NCBI RefSeq assembly: GCF_039538145.1
Contig: NZ_BAABBV010000001.1
Span: 1,488,001-1,552,000, forward strand
From: Gryllotalpicola daejeonensis
GTDB lineage: Bacteria; Actinomycetota; Actinomycetes; Actinomycetales; Microbacteriaceae
DNA: 64,000 nt
Direction: 5' to 3'
The first letter of the stretch is position 1; the number at the start of each line of letters is the position of its first letter. Shown one piece after another: positions 8,933 to 16,749 of the stretch. The notes beneath the pieces are model-generated. The model did no database searches and was not told the DNA's origin. It saw only the letters and a list, made by a program, of their open reading frames with translations. The position numbers were made by a program, and so were the translations under genes.

Positions 8933-9712
8933 GTGTCAAAGCGCATCGAGGTCAACAACCTCAACGTCTACTACGACAAGTTCCTCGCCGTCGAAGGCGT
9001 CTCGATCAACATCGAGCCCCGCACCGTGACCGCCTTCATCGGCCCTTCCGGCTGCGGAAAGTCGACCTTCCTGCGCACGCTGAACCGCATGCACGAGGTC
9101 ATTCCGGGCGCGAGCGTCAAGGGCGAGGTGCTGATCGACGGCAACGACCTCTACGGCCCCGGCGTCGACCCGGTGCTCGTTCGGCGCCAGGTGGGCATGG
9201 TGTTCCAGCGCGCGAACCCGTTCCCCACGATGTCGATCCGCGAGAACGTGCTCGCGGGCGTCCGCCTCAACAACGCCCGCATCACGAAGAGCGATGCCGA
9301 CGACCTCGTCGAATCGTCGCTGCGTGGTGCGAACCTCTGGGAAGAGGTCAAGGACCGCCTCAACCTGCCTGGCTCGGGCCTTTCGGGCGGCCAGCAGCAG
9401 CGCCTGTGCATCGCCCGCGCCATCGCGGTGAAGCCCGACGTGCTGCTGATGGACGAGCCGTGCTCGGCGCTCGACCCGATTTCGACGCTCGCCATCGAGG
9501 ACCTCATCGAGGATCTGAAGAAGGAGTACACGATCGTGATCGTGACTCACAACATGCAGCAGGCGACCCGCGTGAGCGACAAGACCGCGTTCTTCAACAT
9601 CGCCGGTACGGGCAAGCCCGGCCACCTCATCGAGTACGACGACACCCAGACCATCTTCTCGACGCCGAAGGTCAAGGCGACGGAGGATTACGTCTCCGGC
9701 CGCTTCGGATAA
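8933..9712 (+). CDS. pstB: Phosphate ABC transporter ATP-binding protein PstB
   Basis: PstB hydrolyses ATP to drive phosphate import through PstCA. The 259-residue reading starts at GTG 8933, 26 bases after pstA; the in-frame ATG at 8810 lies inside pstA. Motifs seen: Walker A GPSGCGKST, the phosphate-family segment FQRANPFPTMSI, signature LSGGQQQR, Walker B VLLMDEPCSALDP and H-loop IVTHNMQQA. The DEPCSALDP form and the VSDKTAFF segment are characteristic of PstB. A GC-rich intrinsic terminator follows. Confidence 0.97.
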   Translation: MSKRIEVNNLNVYYDKFLAVEGVSINIEPRTVTAFIGPSGCGKSTFLRTLNRMHEVIPGASVKGEVLIDGNDLYGPGVDPVLVRRQVGMVFQRANPFPTMSIRENVLAGVRLNNARITKSDADDLVESSLRGANLWEEVKDRLNLPGSGLSGGQQQRLCIARAIAVKPDVLLMDEPCSALDPISTLAIEDLIEDLKKEYTIVIVTHNMQQATRVSDKTAFFNIAGTGKPGHLIEYDDTQTIFSTPKVKATEDYVSGRFG

Positions 9713-9753
9713 ATCCGCAGCGCCTCAACGTCCGGTCCGCATCTGCTGACCGC

Positions 9754-9784
9754 GAACACCCCCGGGAAGACCCCGGGGGTGTTC
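9754..9784 (+). terminator. Intrinsic terminator of the pst operon
   Basis: A 13-bp perfect stem, GAACACCCCCGGG against CCCGGGGGTGTTC, with a 5-base loop, is followed by TTCGTTA. It lies 42 bases after the pstB stop and should end pst transcription. Confidence 0.85.
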
Positions 9785-9800
9785 TTCGTTACACTGGGAT

Positions 9801-9889
9801 GGCCGGGCCGCAGTAACCCCGGGCTCCAAATTTCGCCGCTACGAGCGGCCTCGCGCCGAGAGGCGTTCTGCGGCCCGGTTATTTTTATG
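9801..9889 (+). ncRNA. Candidate structured small RNA
   Basis: TACACT (9790-9795) is a fair -10 box that would start RNA near 9801. The RNA would be closed by an 11-bp stem, CCGGGCCGCAG (9803-9813) with CTGCGGCCCGG (9868-9878). Inside, GCCGCT-ACG-AGCGGC (9835-9849) forms a hairpin and GCCTC/GAGGC (9848-9864) a second one that shares two bases with it. TTATTTTTAT (9879-9888) follows as a U-tract. The pst terminator upstream makes this a separate unit. No convincing -35 is seen and I do not recognise a known RNA family. It could instead be only a second terminator. Confidence 0.4.
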
Positions 9890-10805
9890 CGCCGGCGGAT
9901 GCCTGAACCCCACGGACCGCAGAGCGGTAGCTCCCCGCCCGCACGTCATCGATCAGGGGCACTGCGGCCGGTGCCCAGGCGAAGGTGCGCCGCGCTTTGT
10001 CGGCGCTCGTGCGACTTGTCGAGGCCAGCACGTGTGCGAACGGGCCGAGCTGATGCTGCGCCGCCTCGAACGGGATCGAGAGGGCCTGCGCGCCCGTGAG
10101 ATCGGCGATCGCCTCGGCGAGCTCGCGGAAGCTGAACGGATGGTCGCCCACCGCGTTGTACACGCCGGCCACCGGCGCGGCGAGCGCCGCGAGGTACAGC
10201 GCGGCCAGGTCGTCGACGTGAATCGGATGCCACGTGTTCGCGCCGTCGTCGATGTAGGTGGCGACGTCGTGCTGCTCGGCGCTGCCGATCAGCCCCGTGA
10301 TGAGGCCGGAGCCGCCCCGGCCGTAGACGAGACCGGCGCGCACGATGATCGGCGTGATTCCCGGCGCGTTCAAGACGAGGCGCTCAGCGGCCGCCTTGAC
10401 CGGCTGGGCGCTCACCTCAGGCAGTTCGGCGTCCTCGTCGGTGCTGCGCGCCGGGTCGAAGCCGTAGACGAGGCCGGTGCTCGTGTAGACGACCGGTTTC
10501 GAGGCATCCGCCGCCCCTGCACCGTGAACCAGCGCCGTGACGGCCGCGAGCTCCGTGGCGTTCGCCTCATCGCTCATCGAGTAGTCGACGGCCGCGTGGA
10601 TCACCGCGTCGGCGGATTCCGCCGAGGTGCGCAGCAGCGCGGCATCCGCCAGCTGTCCGCGAACAGGCCTCGCCCCGGTCGCCGCGAGTCGTGCGGCGCT
10701 CGCCTCTGAGCGCGCGAGAGCGCTCACCTCGTATCCAGCGGCGATCAGCCGCTCGACCAGCACCGACCCGACGTAACCGGATCCCCCGGTGATGAAAACC
10801 TTCAT
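9885..10805 (-). CDS. NAD(P)-dependent SDR-family epimerase/dehydratase-like protein
   Basis: This 306-residue protein has an extended-SDR Rossmann fold. The nucleotide-binding motif TGGSGYVGS is near residues 6-14, followed by VIHAAVDYS and, further on, the YTSTGLVYG segment with substrate-side residues. It resembles NAD-dependent epimerase or NmrA-like proteins, but the substrate is not evident. It is transcribed divergently from a merR gene, and a MerR-type promoter with an over-long spacer lies right before it, so it is very likely the regulated target. Start at the ATG at 10805. Confidence 0.88.
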   Translation of the reverse strand: MKVFITGGSGYVGSVLVERLIAAGYEVSALARSEASAARLAATGARPVRGQLADAALLRTSAESADAVIHAAVDYSMSDEANATELAAVTALVHGAGAADASKPVVYTSTGLVYGFDPARSTDEDAELPEVSAQPVKAAAERLVLNAPGITPIIVRAGLVYGRGGSGLITGLIGSAEQHDVATYIDDGANTWHPIHVDDLAALYLAALAAPVAGVYNAVGDHPFSFRELAEAIADLTGAQALSIPFEAAQHQLGPFAHVLASTSRTSADKARRTFAWAPAAVPLIDDVRAGSYRSAVRGVQASAGA

Positions 10806-10845
10806 TGCGTTCCTCTCGCTTGGGCGGCGCTACCGCCGCGGAACG

Positions 10846-10877
10846 ACGGTAAACTCTGACATCAATGTCAAGGTCAA
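10846..10877 (-). promoter_or_regulatory. MerR-type promoter with 20-bp spacer for the SDR gene
   Basis: Reading the minus strand, TTGACC (10877-10872) and TACCGT (10851-10846) are separated by 20 bases, longer than a normal spacer. The spacer carries the dyad TGACAT-TG-ATGTCA (10870-10857). MerR-family activators bind such dyads and untwist the long spacer to allow transcription, and a merR gene lies directly across the gap. Confidence 0.7.
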
Positions 10878-10896
10878 GCCGGGTGGCTGGGTGCGC

Positions 10897-11280
10897 ATGA
10901 GAATCGGCGAGCTGAGCGAGCGGACGGGTGCGAGTGCGCGCTCGATCCGGTACTACGAGCAGATCGGCCTGCTGCGGTCGATGCGGCTGGGCAACGGCTA
11001 CCGCGAGTTCGACGAGTCCGCGGTGAAGACCGTCGACACGATCAAGACGCTGCTCGAGCTCGGGTTCCCGACCGAGCTGATCCAGCGCGTGCTGCCGTGC
11101 ACGGGCGAGGCCGGGCCGATCGGTCAGGACTGCGGAGTGCTGATGCAGCGCGTCGCCGAGATCCGAGACGAGATGGATGCCAAGGCGAGCCGGCTCATCG
11201 ACACCCGCGACGCGCTCACGAGCTTCCTGGCGCAGGCAGAGCGCGAGGCCGAGGGCGCCGTTGAACTGGGGGCGGCATGA
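10897..11280 (+). CDS. MerR-family transcriptional regulator
   Basis: This 127-residue regulator opens with MRIGELSERTGASARSIRYY, the typical MerR winged-helix start, so I use the ATG at 10897 rather than upstream in-frame codons that would cover the operator. A coiled-coil effector region follows; cysteines occur at PCTGEAG and QDCGV. Members with this layout sense aldehydes, redox stress or other small molecules, but the ligand is unknown here. The divergent promoter points to the SDR gene as target. The gene overlaps the next by 4 bases. Confidence 0.9.
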   Translation: MRIGELSERTGASARSIRYYEQIGLLRSMRLGNGYREFDESAVKTVDTIKTLLELGFPTELIQRVLPCTGEAGPIGQDCGVLMQRVAEIRDEMDAKASRLIDTRDALTSFLAQAEREAEGAVELGAA

Positions 11281-11630
11281 CCGGGCATCGCATCTTCGGG
11301 CTGGAGTTCGGGAAGCTTTACCCCCTCTACGTCGAGAAGGTCGAGAGGAAAGGTCACACGACCGCCGAGCTCGACCAGGTGATCCAGTGGCTCACCGGCT
11401 ACGACGCGGCCGGGCTCGAGCGCGCTCGATCAGACGGCACGGATCTCGAGGAGTTCTTCGCCGCGGCGCCCGAGCTCAACCCGAACGCCTCTCTCATCAC
11501 GGGCGTCATCTGCGGCGTGCGCGTCGAAGACATCGAGGATCCGCTGATGCAGAAGATCCGCTATCTCGACAAGCTCGTCGACGAGCTTGCCCGTGGAAAG
11601 AAGATGGCGTCGATTCTGCGAAGTCCGTAG
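11277..11630 (+). CDS. DUF2200 family protein
   Basis: This 117-residue protein matches my recollection of the DUF2200 family: it begins HRIFGLEFGKLYPLYVEKVERK, has a central VIQWLTGYD segment and ends with IRYLDKLVDEL. It is soluble, with no membrane segment or signal. The function of the family is unknown. The ATG overlaps the merR stop (ATGA), so it is co-translated with the regulator and may belong to the same response. Confidence 0.82.
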   Translation: MTGHRIFGLEFGKLYPLYVEKVERKGHTTAELDQVIQWLTGYDAAGLERARSDGTDLEEFFAAAPELNPNASLITGVICGVRVEDIEDPLMQKIRYLDKLVDELARGKKMASILRSP

Positions 11631-11731
11631 GCCGCCGCCGGCCCGGGACGCCTGACCGAGACGTGCTGAAAAGGCGAAATCGACCGTAGAGAACGCCATT
11701 TCGGCACTGCTCGGCGCAATGCTTCGATCGG

Positions 11732-11804
11732 TGCCCCCGGCGAGGCTCGAACTCGCGACCCGCGGATTAAAAGTCCGATGCTCTACCGACTGAGCTACAG
11801 GGGC
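11732..11804 (-). tRNA. tRNA-Lys (anticodon UUU)
   Basis: The minus strand gives a complete cloverleaf: acceptor GCCCCTG pairing with CGGGGGC and discriminator A, D-arm GCTCAGTCGGTAGAGC, anticodon loop CTTTTAA with anticodon TTT, and T-arm GCGAGTTCGAGCCTCGC. The 3' CCA is not encoded; the bases after the discriminator are CCG. The gene is isolated. Confidence 0.97.
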
Positions 11805-11838
11805 GTTGAGACAAGCGTAATGGAGTCGGACACGGAAA

Positions 11839-11868
11839 CCGCCCGGCACCCTTTCGGGCACCGGGCGG
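11839..11868 (-). terminator. Intrinsic terminator behind the small membrane-protein gene
   Basis: On the minus strand CCGCCCGGTGCCC pairs with GGGTGCCGGGCGG (two G-T pairs) around a GAAA tetraloop, followed by TTTCCGT. It starts 13 bases after the stop of the 54-residue gene and ends its transcript. Confidence 0.8.
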
Positions 11869-11881
11869 GAATCCATGCGTG

Positions 11882-12046
11882 TCAGACTCGGTTGCGTCCA
11901 CCGATGGCGCGCACGATCCAGACGATGATGGCGAACAGCGCAAGCACGATTCCGACCCAGAGCAGCCAGTGCGCAGCAGCAACAAATCCGCCGGTCAGCA
12001 GCAGAATAACCGCGATGACGGCAACAATGATCAGCAAAATGTTCAT
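11882..12046 (-). CDS. Small two-helix membrane protein (54 aa)
   Basis: The product begins MNILLIIVAVIAVILLLTGG and holds two hydrophobic segments, about residues 3-24 and 27-46, with a short turn (AAAHW) and a basic tail ending GGRNRV. It has the size and make-up of small membrane proteins often seen in actinobacteria, of unknown function. A clear terminator directly follows it, supporting a real gene. The start is the ATG at 12046, although no strong ribosome-binding site is visible. A longer in-frame reading upstream is antisense to the neighbouring gene. Confidence 0.72.
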   Translation of the reverse strand: MNILLIIVAVIAVILLLTGGFVAAAHWLLWVGIVLALFAIIVWIVRAIGGRNRV

Positions 12047-12109
12047 GCACTCAAGGTGCCCGGACACGCATTGCGACAAAACCCCCTTGACACCCCGGAA
12101 GGATTCCGA

Positions 12110-12739
12110 TTGGCAGACGAGTTCCATAAGCCCGTGAAACTTCCCGGCCGCGTCTTTGAGGCGTTCCACGGCGGCCAGGACCCCGCCGTCGCATTGCGCG
12201 TCGCGCACGACACTGCTCATGCGCTGATCTCGCGCGTGCGCGCCGACCCCGATCCGGCGGTCGTCGAGCGCCTGGTCGGCTACACCGACGAGCACGGCGT
12301 CGACGCGATCGCCGAGCTGTGGTCGCACGCGTCGGCTCGCACGCTGCCGGGGGCGCTGTGGCGGATCTACCTCGTGCGCCTGCTGATCAAGCAGAACCCC
12401 GAAGAGACGAGCTATCTCTACCAGCGCGGCGCCGACACCACGCCGACCATCGACCCGATCGTCGCCGGCGCCCAGGAGCCCACCGGGCCGACGGAGATCC
12501 TCGCACTCGCCGACCAGATCCTGCGCGGAGCGTTCCAGGGCGACTTCGCCGACGCGCTCGACCGCGCTGCCGCGTTCTGCCGCGTCGAGGCGGCCGGATG
12601 CGCGGCGCTCGCGGACTCGGTCGACGTCGTCGACTCCGACCGTGCGACCGAGCTCACCACGCGGGCCTCCCGGTTCGTGCAGACCGGCGACGAGCTCGGG
12701 GGCGCGGCTAGGCTGTGGCGGGCGGATTCGCTGGAGTAG
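12110..12739 (+). CDS. Conserved actinobacterial protein of unknown function
   Basis: I place the start at TTG 12110 because GGAAGGA precedes it by 5 bases and the product then opens LADEFHKPVKLPGRVFEAFHG, the expected start of this family. The 209-residue protein is soluble and mostly helical by composition. Relatives in Microbacteriaceae are commonly annotated as DNA-binding or, wrongly, as an RNA-polymerase subunit; I see no catalytic motif or classical HTH that supports either. Its 3' end overlaps the convergent galM by 32 bases. Confidence 0.75.
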   Translation: MADEFHKPVKLPGRVFEAFHGGQDPAVALRVAHDTAHALISRVRADPDPAVVERLVGYTDEHGVDAIAELWSHASARTLPGALWRIYLVRLLIKQNPEETSYLYQRGADTTPTIDPIVAGAQEPTGPTEILALADQILRGAFQGDFADALDRAAAFCRVEAAGCAALADSVDVVDSDRATELTTRASRFVQTGDELGGAARLWRADSLE

Positions 12740-13667
12740 CGGGGGCGTAGCGGATCGACCACGAGGCGCTCCACGTCTCGTGCGGGGCGAGCCGCTTGAT
12801 GCCGAGGCCCGAGTTGAAAGCATCCGCCGGCGCCGTCATCGGCTCGATCGCGAGAGCCACGGCCCCCTTCGGCAGCGTGGCGAACGAGCGGTGCGTGTAG
12901 ACCTGCAGGAAGTGGAACGCCTCATCGCCCGAGAGCGTCACCGACGACCCGTCCGGCGCCGTCAGCACGGCGAGCTCGCCCGGGCCCGCATCCCCATAGC
13001 CCTCGTTCAGCTCGAGGTCGCCGACGCGCTGCGGCGACCGCAGGTCGAACTTCGTGCCGTCGACGGGCGACTGCCCGATCGGGATGAGCTTCTCGTCGAC
13101 GTCGAAGTGCGTCGCGGCGTGCACCGTGAGCTTCAGCTCGCTGGTGTCGACGTCGCCGATGCGGAAGTACGGGTGGGCCCCGACGGCGACCGGCGCCTCG
13201 GTCTCGCCCGCGTTCGCGAAGCAGTGGGTGACCGTGAGCCCGTCGTCGGAGAGCTCGTAGCGCACCGTGGTGTCGATGAGGAACGGGTAGCCGCTCTGCG
13301 GCCAGATCGTGGCGGCGAGTTCGACGAAGTCGGCGCCCTTGTCAGCCAGCTGATACGCGGTGAAGCGCAGCAGGCCATGGCTCGCGTTGCCGAGCGCCGG
13401 CTCGGTGAGCGGCAGCTGCAGCGTCTGCGCCTCCCCCTCGGTCGGCTTCCACACCCACTTGCCGGCGCGCACGCGGTTCGGCCACGGCGACAGCACGATG
13501 CCCGAGGCCGACTGCGGCGACGAGGTCACGGGGAACGGCTCGATCAGGTCGACACCGCCGATCTGGAATTCGCGGATTCCCGCCGCAAGCTCGGTGATGA
13601 CCGCCCTGGCCGTGCCGGCCGGGGTCGTGCGGACGAGTTCGTACTGCTCTCCGGTGGGTGCTCGCAC
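12708..13667 (-). CDS. galM: Aldose 1-epimerase (galactose mutarotase-like)
   Basis: This 319-residue protein has the fold signature of aldose 1-epimerases: NRVRAGKW near residue 65, HGLLRFTAY with a candidate catalytic histidine, and VGAHPYFRIG with the second. Such enzymes interconvert alpha and beta anomers of galactose, feeding galK. It is the last gene of the minus-strand galactoside operon, 10 bases after galE. Its GTG start is 7 bases behind TAGGCT, so it may also be transcribed on its own as a leaderless mRNA. The 3' end overlaps a convergent gene by 32 bases. Confidence 0.88.
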   Translation of the reverse strand: MRAPTGEQYELVRTTPAGTARAVITELAAGIREFQIGGVDLIEPFPVTSSPQSASGIVLSPWPNRVRAGKWVWKPTEGEAQTLQLPLTEPALGNASHGLLRFTAYQLADKGADFVELAATIWPQSGYPFLIDTTVRYELSDDGLTVTHCFANAGETEAPVAVGAHPYFRIGDVDTSELKLTVHAATHFDVDEKLIPIGQSPVDGTKFDLRSPQRVGDLELNEGYGDAGPGELAVLTAPDGSSVTLSGDEAFHFLQVYTHRSFATLPKGAVALAIEPMTAPADAFNSGLGIKRLAPHETWSASWSIRYAPATPANPPATA

Positions 13668-13674
13668 GTCTGCC

Positions 13675-13680
13675 AGCCTA
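13675..13680 (-). promoter_or_regulatory. Leaderless -10 box before galM
   Basis: On the minus strand TAGGCT ends 7 bases before the galM GTG and overlaps the galE stop codon. No ribosome-binding site fits in the gap. This suggests an internal promoter giving leaderless galM mRNA. Confidence 0.5.
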
Positions 13681-14649
13681 TGACCGACCTGCCGCGGTCT
13701 GCCAAGAGGCCCAGGCCGAAGAGACCATCTCGTCGAGCGTGTTGGTCATCGCCCAGTCGAGGTCGCGGGCGGCGAGCGTGCCGTCGGCGACGGTGCGCGC
13801 CGGGTCGCCCGGGCGACGCGGCGCGATTTCAGGATCGAAGCGGATGCCGGTGCCGGCCGCCATCGCGTCCATGATCTGCTTCACCGAAGACCCCGAGCCG
13901 CTGCCGAGGTTGTACACCGGCTCGAGGGGCTCGCCCGCCAGCATCCGCCGCGCTGCGGCCACGTGCGCCTGCGCGACATCCGCGACGTGCACGTAGTCGC
14001 GGATGCAGGTGCCGTCGGGCGTCGGGTAGTCGTCGCCGAAGATCTTCGGCACGCGGCCCTCGTCGAGCGCGCGGAACACCAGCGGGAACAGGTTGTGCGG
14101 GCTCGTATCGCGCAGCTCCGGGGCGCCGGAGCCGACGACGTTGAAGTAGCGCAGCGAGGTGTGCACGAGGCCCGTGGCGACGCCCTGGTCCTTGAGCAGC
14201 CACTCGCCGATCAGCTTGGTCTCGCCGTAGGGTGACTCGGGCGTCGTGGCGGTGGTCTCGGTGACGAGCTCGACGGTCGGGGTGCCGTAGACGCCGGCCG
14301 ATGACGAGAACACGATGCGAGAGACGCCCGCTCGCTGCATCGCGGTGAGCAGGGTGACGGTGCCCGTCACGTTCTGCTCGTAGGTGTGCAGCGGGCGCTT
14401 CACCGACTCACCGGCGTACTTGTAGCCCGCCAGGTGCACGACGCCGTCGATCGGATGCGTCGCGAAGAGCTCGTCGAGCGCAGCGCCGTCGAGGATCGAG
14501 GCCTCGACGAACGGCACGTCGGGCTGCACGAAGTCGCGATGGCCGCTCGACAGGTCGTCGATCACGACGACGTCGAGGCCGGCGGCCCTGAAGGCCCGGG
14601 CGACGTGCGCGCCGATGTAGCCGGCACCGCCGGTGACGAGCCAGGACAT
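13678..14649 (-). CDS. galE: UDP-glucose 4-epimerase
   Basis: GalE interconverts UDP-galactose and UDP-glucose in the Leloir pathway. The 323-residue protein starts MSWLVTGGAGYIGAHVARAF with the NAD-binding TGGAGYIGAH motif. The catalytic region shows FSSSAGVYG and, further on, YGETKLIGEW with the YxxxK pair. The RDYVHVADVAQAH segment is typical of GalE. GTAAGGAGACC precedes the ATG. The gene lies between the beta-galactosidase and galM genes in one operon. Confidence 0.96.
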   Translation of the reverse strand: MSWLVTGGAGYIGAHVARAFRAAGLDVVVIDDLSSGHRDFVQPDVPFVEASILDGAALDELFATHPIDGVVHLAGYKYAGESVKRPLHTYEQNVTGTVTLLTAMQRAGVSRIVFSSSAGVYGTPTVELVTETTATTPESPYGETKLIGEWLLKDQGVATGLVHTSLRYFNVVGSGAPELRDTSPHNLFPLVFRALDEGRVPKIFGDDYPTPDGTCIRDYVHVADVAQAHVAAARRMLAGEPLEPVYNLGSGSGSSVKQIMDAMAAGTGIRFDPEIAPRRPGDPARTVADGTLAARDLDWAMTNTLDEMVSSAWASWQTAAGRS

Positions 14650-14688
14650 GGTGGTCTCCTTACGTGGGGCGACGGGGACGACGCCAGG

Positions 14689-16659
14689 CTATCGGGCGGG
14701 CACCACCGCGACGCCATAGGGCTCGAGCGCCACCGTCTGAGCGGCCACGACGACCTCACGCGCTTCTGGCGTGTGGTTGATCACGAAGCGGGTCGTGCCG
14801 CGCACCACGGTCTCGACGCCGTACTCGGGGCGGGCGAAGGCCGGCGCGATGCCCGCCTCCGCCAGCACGCGCCCGATCAGCGCGTCGAACCCGGCGGCGT
14901 CGAGCTGCGTCGCGACGTACCAGGCTGCGCCACCCTCGCCCGCCTCGCGGCGCGTGATGGCGGCGCCGCCTGCGGCGTGGCCGTCGGCGAAGGTCGCGAT
15001 GGTCGAGGCATCCGCCACCGTCACATGCTCCTGCCAGATGCTCGCCTGCCCCTCGAAGTCACCCGTGAGCGCGGTCGGCACGCCGGCCTGCAGCGGCGCG
15101 AACTCTTCGACCGAGACACCGAGCGTGCGCTGCAGCGCGCTGCCCGCGCCGCCGAGATAGCCGCCGAGGTGCACGTGCAGCTCGCGATCGAGGATGCCGG
15201 TCTGGTAGCTCGCGACGAGGGTGCCCCCGCGCTCTGCCACTGCGGCGAGCGAGGCCAGCTCGTCGCCCGCGGCCACCTGCAGCAGCGGTGCGATGACGAG
15301 CCGGTAGGCGTCGAGCGCGGCGCCCGGGCGCACGAAGTCGATTGCGACGCCCTGGCGCAGCAGCGCGGCGTACCACTCGAGCACGCCCGCGAGGTAGTCG
15401 ATGCGGGTCGGCGTCGCCTCCTGGCTGAGCGCCCACCACGACTCCCAGTCCCAGACGATGGCGGCCTGCACGGGCACGCCCGCGCCGAGGATGCCCGCCT
15501 CAGGGGAGCTGAGCTCGGCGAGCTCGCGGCCGAGCGCCTGCACCTCGCGGTGCACTCGGGTGTTCTCTCCGCCGTGCGGCACCATCGCGGCGTGGAACTT
15601 CTCGGCGCCCGAGGCCGACTGGCGCCATTGGAAGTGCAGGATGCCGTCGGCGCCACGGGCGAGCGACTGGAACGTGGTCGCGCGGTGCTGCCCAGGGGCC
15701 TTCGCGGCGTTGCGGTCGCGCCAGTTCACGGCGCTCGTCGACTGCTCCATGAGCAGCCATGGCTTGCCACCACCCAGCGAGCGCATGAGGTCGCGCGTCG
15801 CGGCGGAGTGGATGTGCGAGAGCGGGTCGGCCGGGTCGGGGTACTCATCGTCGCTTATGAAGTCCATCTCGGGCGCCCACTGCCAGTAGTCGAGGTCGCG
15901 GAAGAACCCCATGAAGTTCGTGGTGACCGGGATGCCGGGGCTGAGCTCGGTGAGGATCGCGCGCTCGGCGCGGTGCAGCTCGAGCAGCGCGTGCGACGAG
16001 AACCGCCGCCAGTCGAGCAGCTGGGTCGGGTTGCGGAAGGTGGGGGCGTAGCGCGGCGCGTCGACTTCGTCGAAGGAGTCGTAGCGCTGCGACCAGAACC
16101 CGGTGCCCCAGGCGCGGTTGAGCTCGGCGATCGTGCCGTAGCGGGCCTCGAGCCAGGTGCGGAAGGCGGCGACGGATTCCTCGTCGTAGGACGCCGAGAC
16201 GTGGCATCCGTATTCGTTGTTGGTGTGCCACGCCTCGAGCGCGGGGTGCGCGCCATACCTGGTCGCCAGCTCGCGCACGAGTCGCAGCGCGTACTCCCGG
16301 TAGACGGCCGAGCTCGGGCTGTACTGCTGCCGCGAGCCGAAGCCGAAGCGGTTCCCGCGCTCGTCGACCGGGAGGGTCTCGGGGTGCAGCTTGGCGAGCC
16401 AGGCGGGCGGCGAGGCGGTCGCGGTCGCGAGGATTACGCGGATGCCGCCGGCGTGCAGCTTCTCGAAGACGGTGTCGAGCCACTCGAAGTCGAACTCCCC
16501 CGGGCGCGGTTCGAGGCGTGCCCACGAGAACACTCCGACCGTCGCGGTGGTGACGGACGCGCCGCGCATGAGGCGGACGTCGTCGTCCCAGACGGACGGG
16601 TCCCACTGGTCGGGGTTGTAGTCGCCGCCGTAGCGGATGGAGGGGAAGATCGAGGGCAC
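14689..16659 (-). CDS. Beta-galactosidase, GH42 family
   Basis: The 656-residue enzyme hydrolyses beta-galactosides, releasing galactose for galM/K/T/E. I choose GTG 16659 because AGGAG lies 6 bases upstream; a longer reading to 16719 lacks such a site. The N-terminal TIM barrel begins IRYGGDYNPDQW. Counting from this start, the acid/base is Glu149 in HTNNEYG and the nucleophile Glu305 in LLMEQSTSAVNW, both in GH42 context. Trimerisation and C-terminal beta domains follow. No signal peptide is present, so the substrate is split inside the cell after import by the adjacent ABC system. Confidence 0.95.
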   Translation of the reverse strand: MPSIFPSIRYGGDYNPDQWDPSVWDDDVRLMRGASVTTATVGVFSWARLEPRPGEFDFEWLDTVFEKLHAGGIRVILATATASPPAWLAKLHPETLPVDERGNRFGFGSRQQYSPSSAVYREYALRLVRELATRYGAHPALEAWHTNNEYGCHVSASYDEESVAAFRTWLEARYGTIAELNRAWGTGFWSQRYDSFDEVDAPRYAPTFRNPTQLLDWRRFSSHALLELHRAERAILTELSPGIPVTTNFMGFFRDLDYWQWAPEMDFISDDEYPDPADPLSHIHSAATRDLMRSLGGGKPWLLMEQSTSAVNWRDRNAAKAPGQHRATTFQSLARGADGILHFQWRQSASGAEKFHAAMVPHGGENTRVHREVQALGRELAELSSPEAGILGAGVPVQAAIVWDWESWWALSQEATPTRIDYLAGVLEWYAALLRQGVAIDFVRPGAALDAYRLVIAPLLQVAAGDELASLAAVAERGGTLVASYQTGILDRELHVHLGGYLGGAGSALQRTLGVSVEEFAPLQAGVPTALTGDFEGQASIWQEHVTVADASTIATFADGHAAGGAAITRREAGEGGAAWYVATQLDAAGFDALIGRVLAEAGIAPAFARPEYGVETVVRGTTRFVINHTPEAREVVVAAQTVALEPYGVAVVPAR

Positions 16660-16699
16660 GCGCTGCTCCTGGGTTGGTTGCCGGGCGGGAGAGAAGTGT

Positions 16700-16731
16700 G
16701 GGGCGCCGCCATCCCGCAATGACGGCGCCCC
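16700..16731 (-). terminator. Hairpin between binding-protein and beta-galactosidase genes
   Basis: GGGGCGCCG (16700-16708) pairs with CGGCGCCCC (16723-16731); three or four further pairs extend the stem inward with one G-T. There is no clear T-run on the minus-strand exit side. The site follows the SBP stop inside the operon and, like the one behind pstS, may stabilise the SBP mRNA and reduce read-through to the enzymes. Confidence 0.65.
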
Positions 16732-16749
16732 GTGGTCAGCGGATGGAGA

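Noticed and set aside
7731..8939. A 402-codon minus-strand frame opposite pstA
   Set aside because: Its product is almost only Asp, Arg, Glu and His repeats, the usual antisense shadow of a GC-rich membrane-protein gene.
9801..9889. 6C RNA or another known actinobacterial small RNA
   Set aside because: The C-rich loops that define 6C RNA are missing, and the fold does not match any family I know, so it is left as an unnamed candidate.
11732..11804. tRNA-Lys gene as an integration site for a genomic island
   Set aside because: No partial tRNA copy and no mobility gene were seen on either side, and the neighbouring genes look native in base composition.
12110..12739. RNA-polymerase subunit annotation
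   Set aside because: Relatives sometimes carry this label, but the sequence has no RNA-polymerase motif. I keep it as a protein of unknown function.
14386..16722. A 778-codon open frame on the plus strand
   Set aside because: It lies wholly antisense to the GH42 gene and galE, has Arg/Gly/Glu-rich low-complexity content typical of GC-rich shadow frames, and shows no family motif. The minus-strand genes have catalytic residues and ribosome-binding sites.
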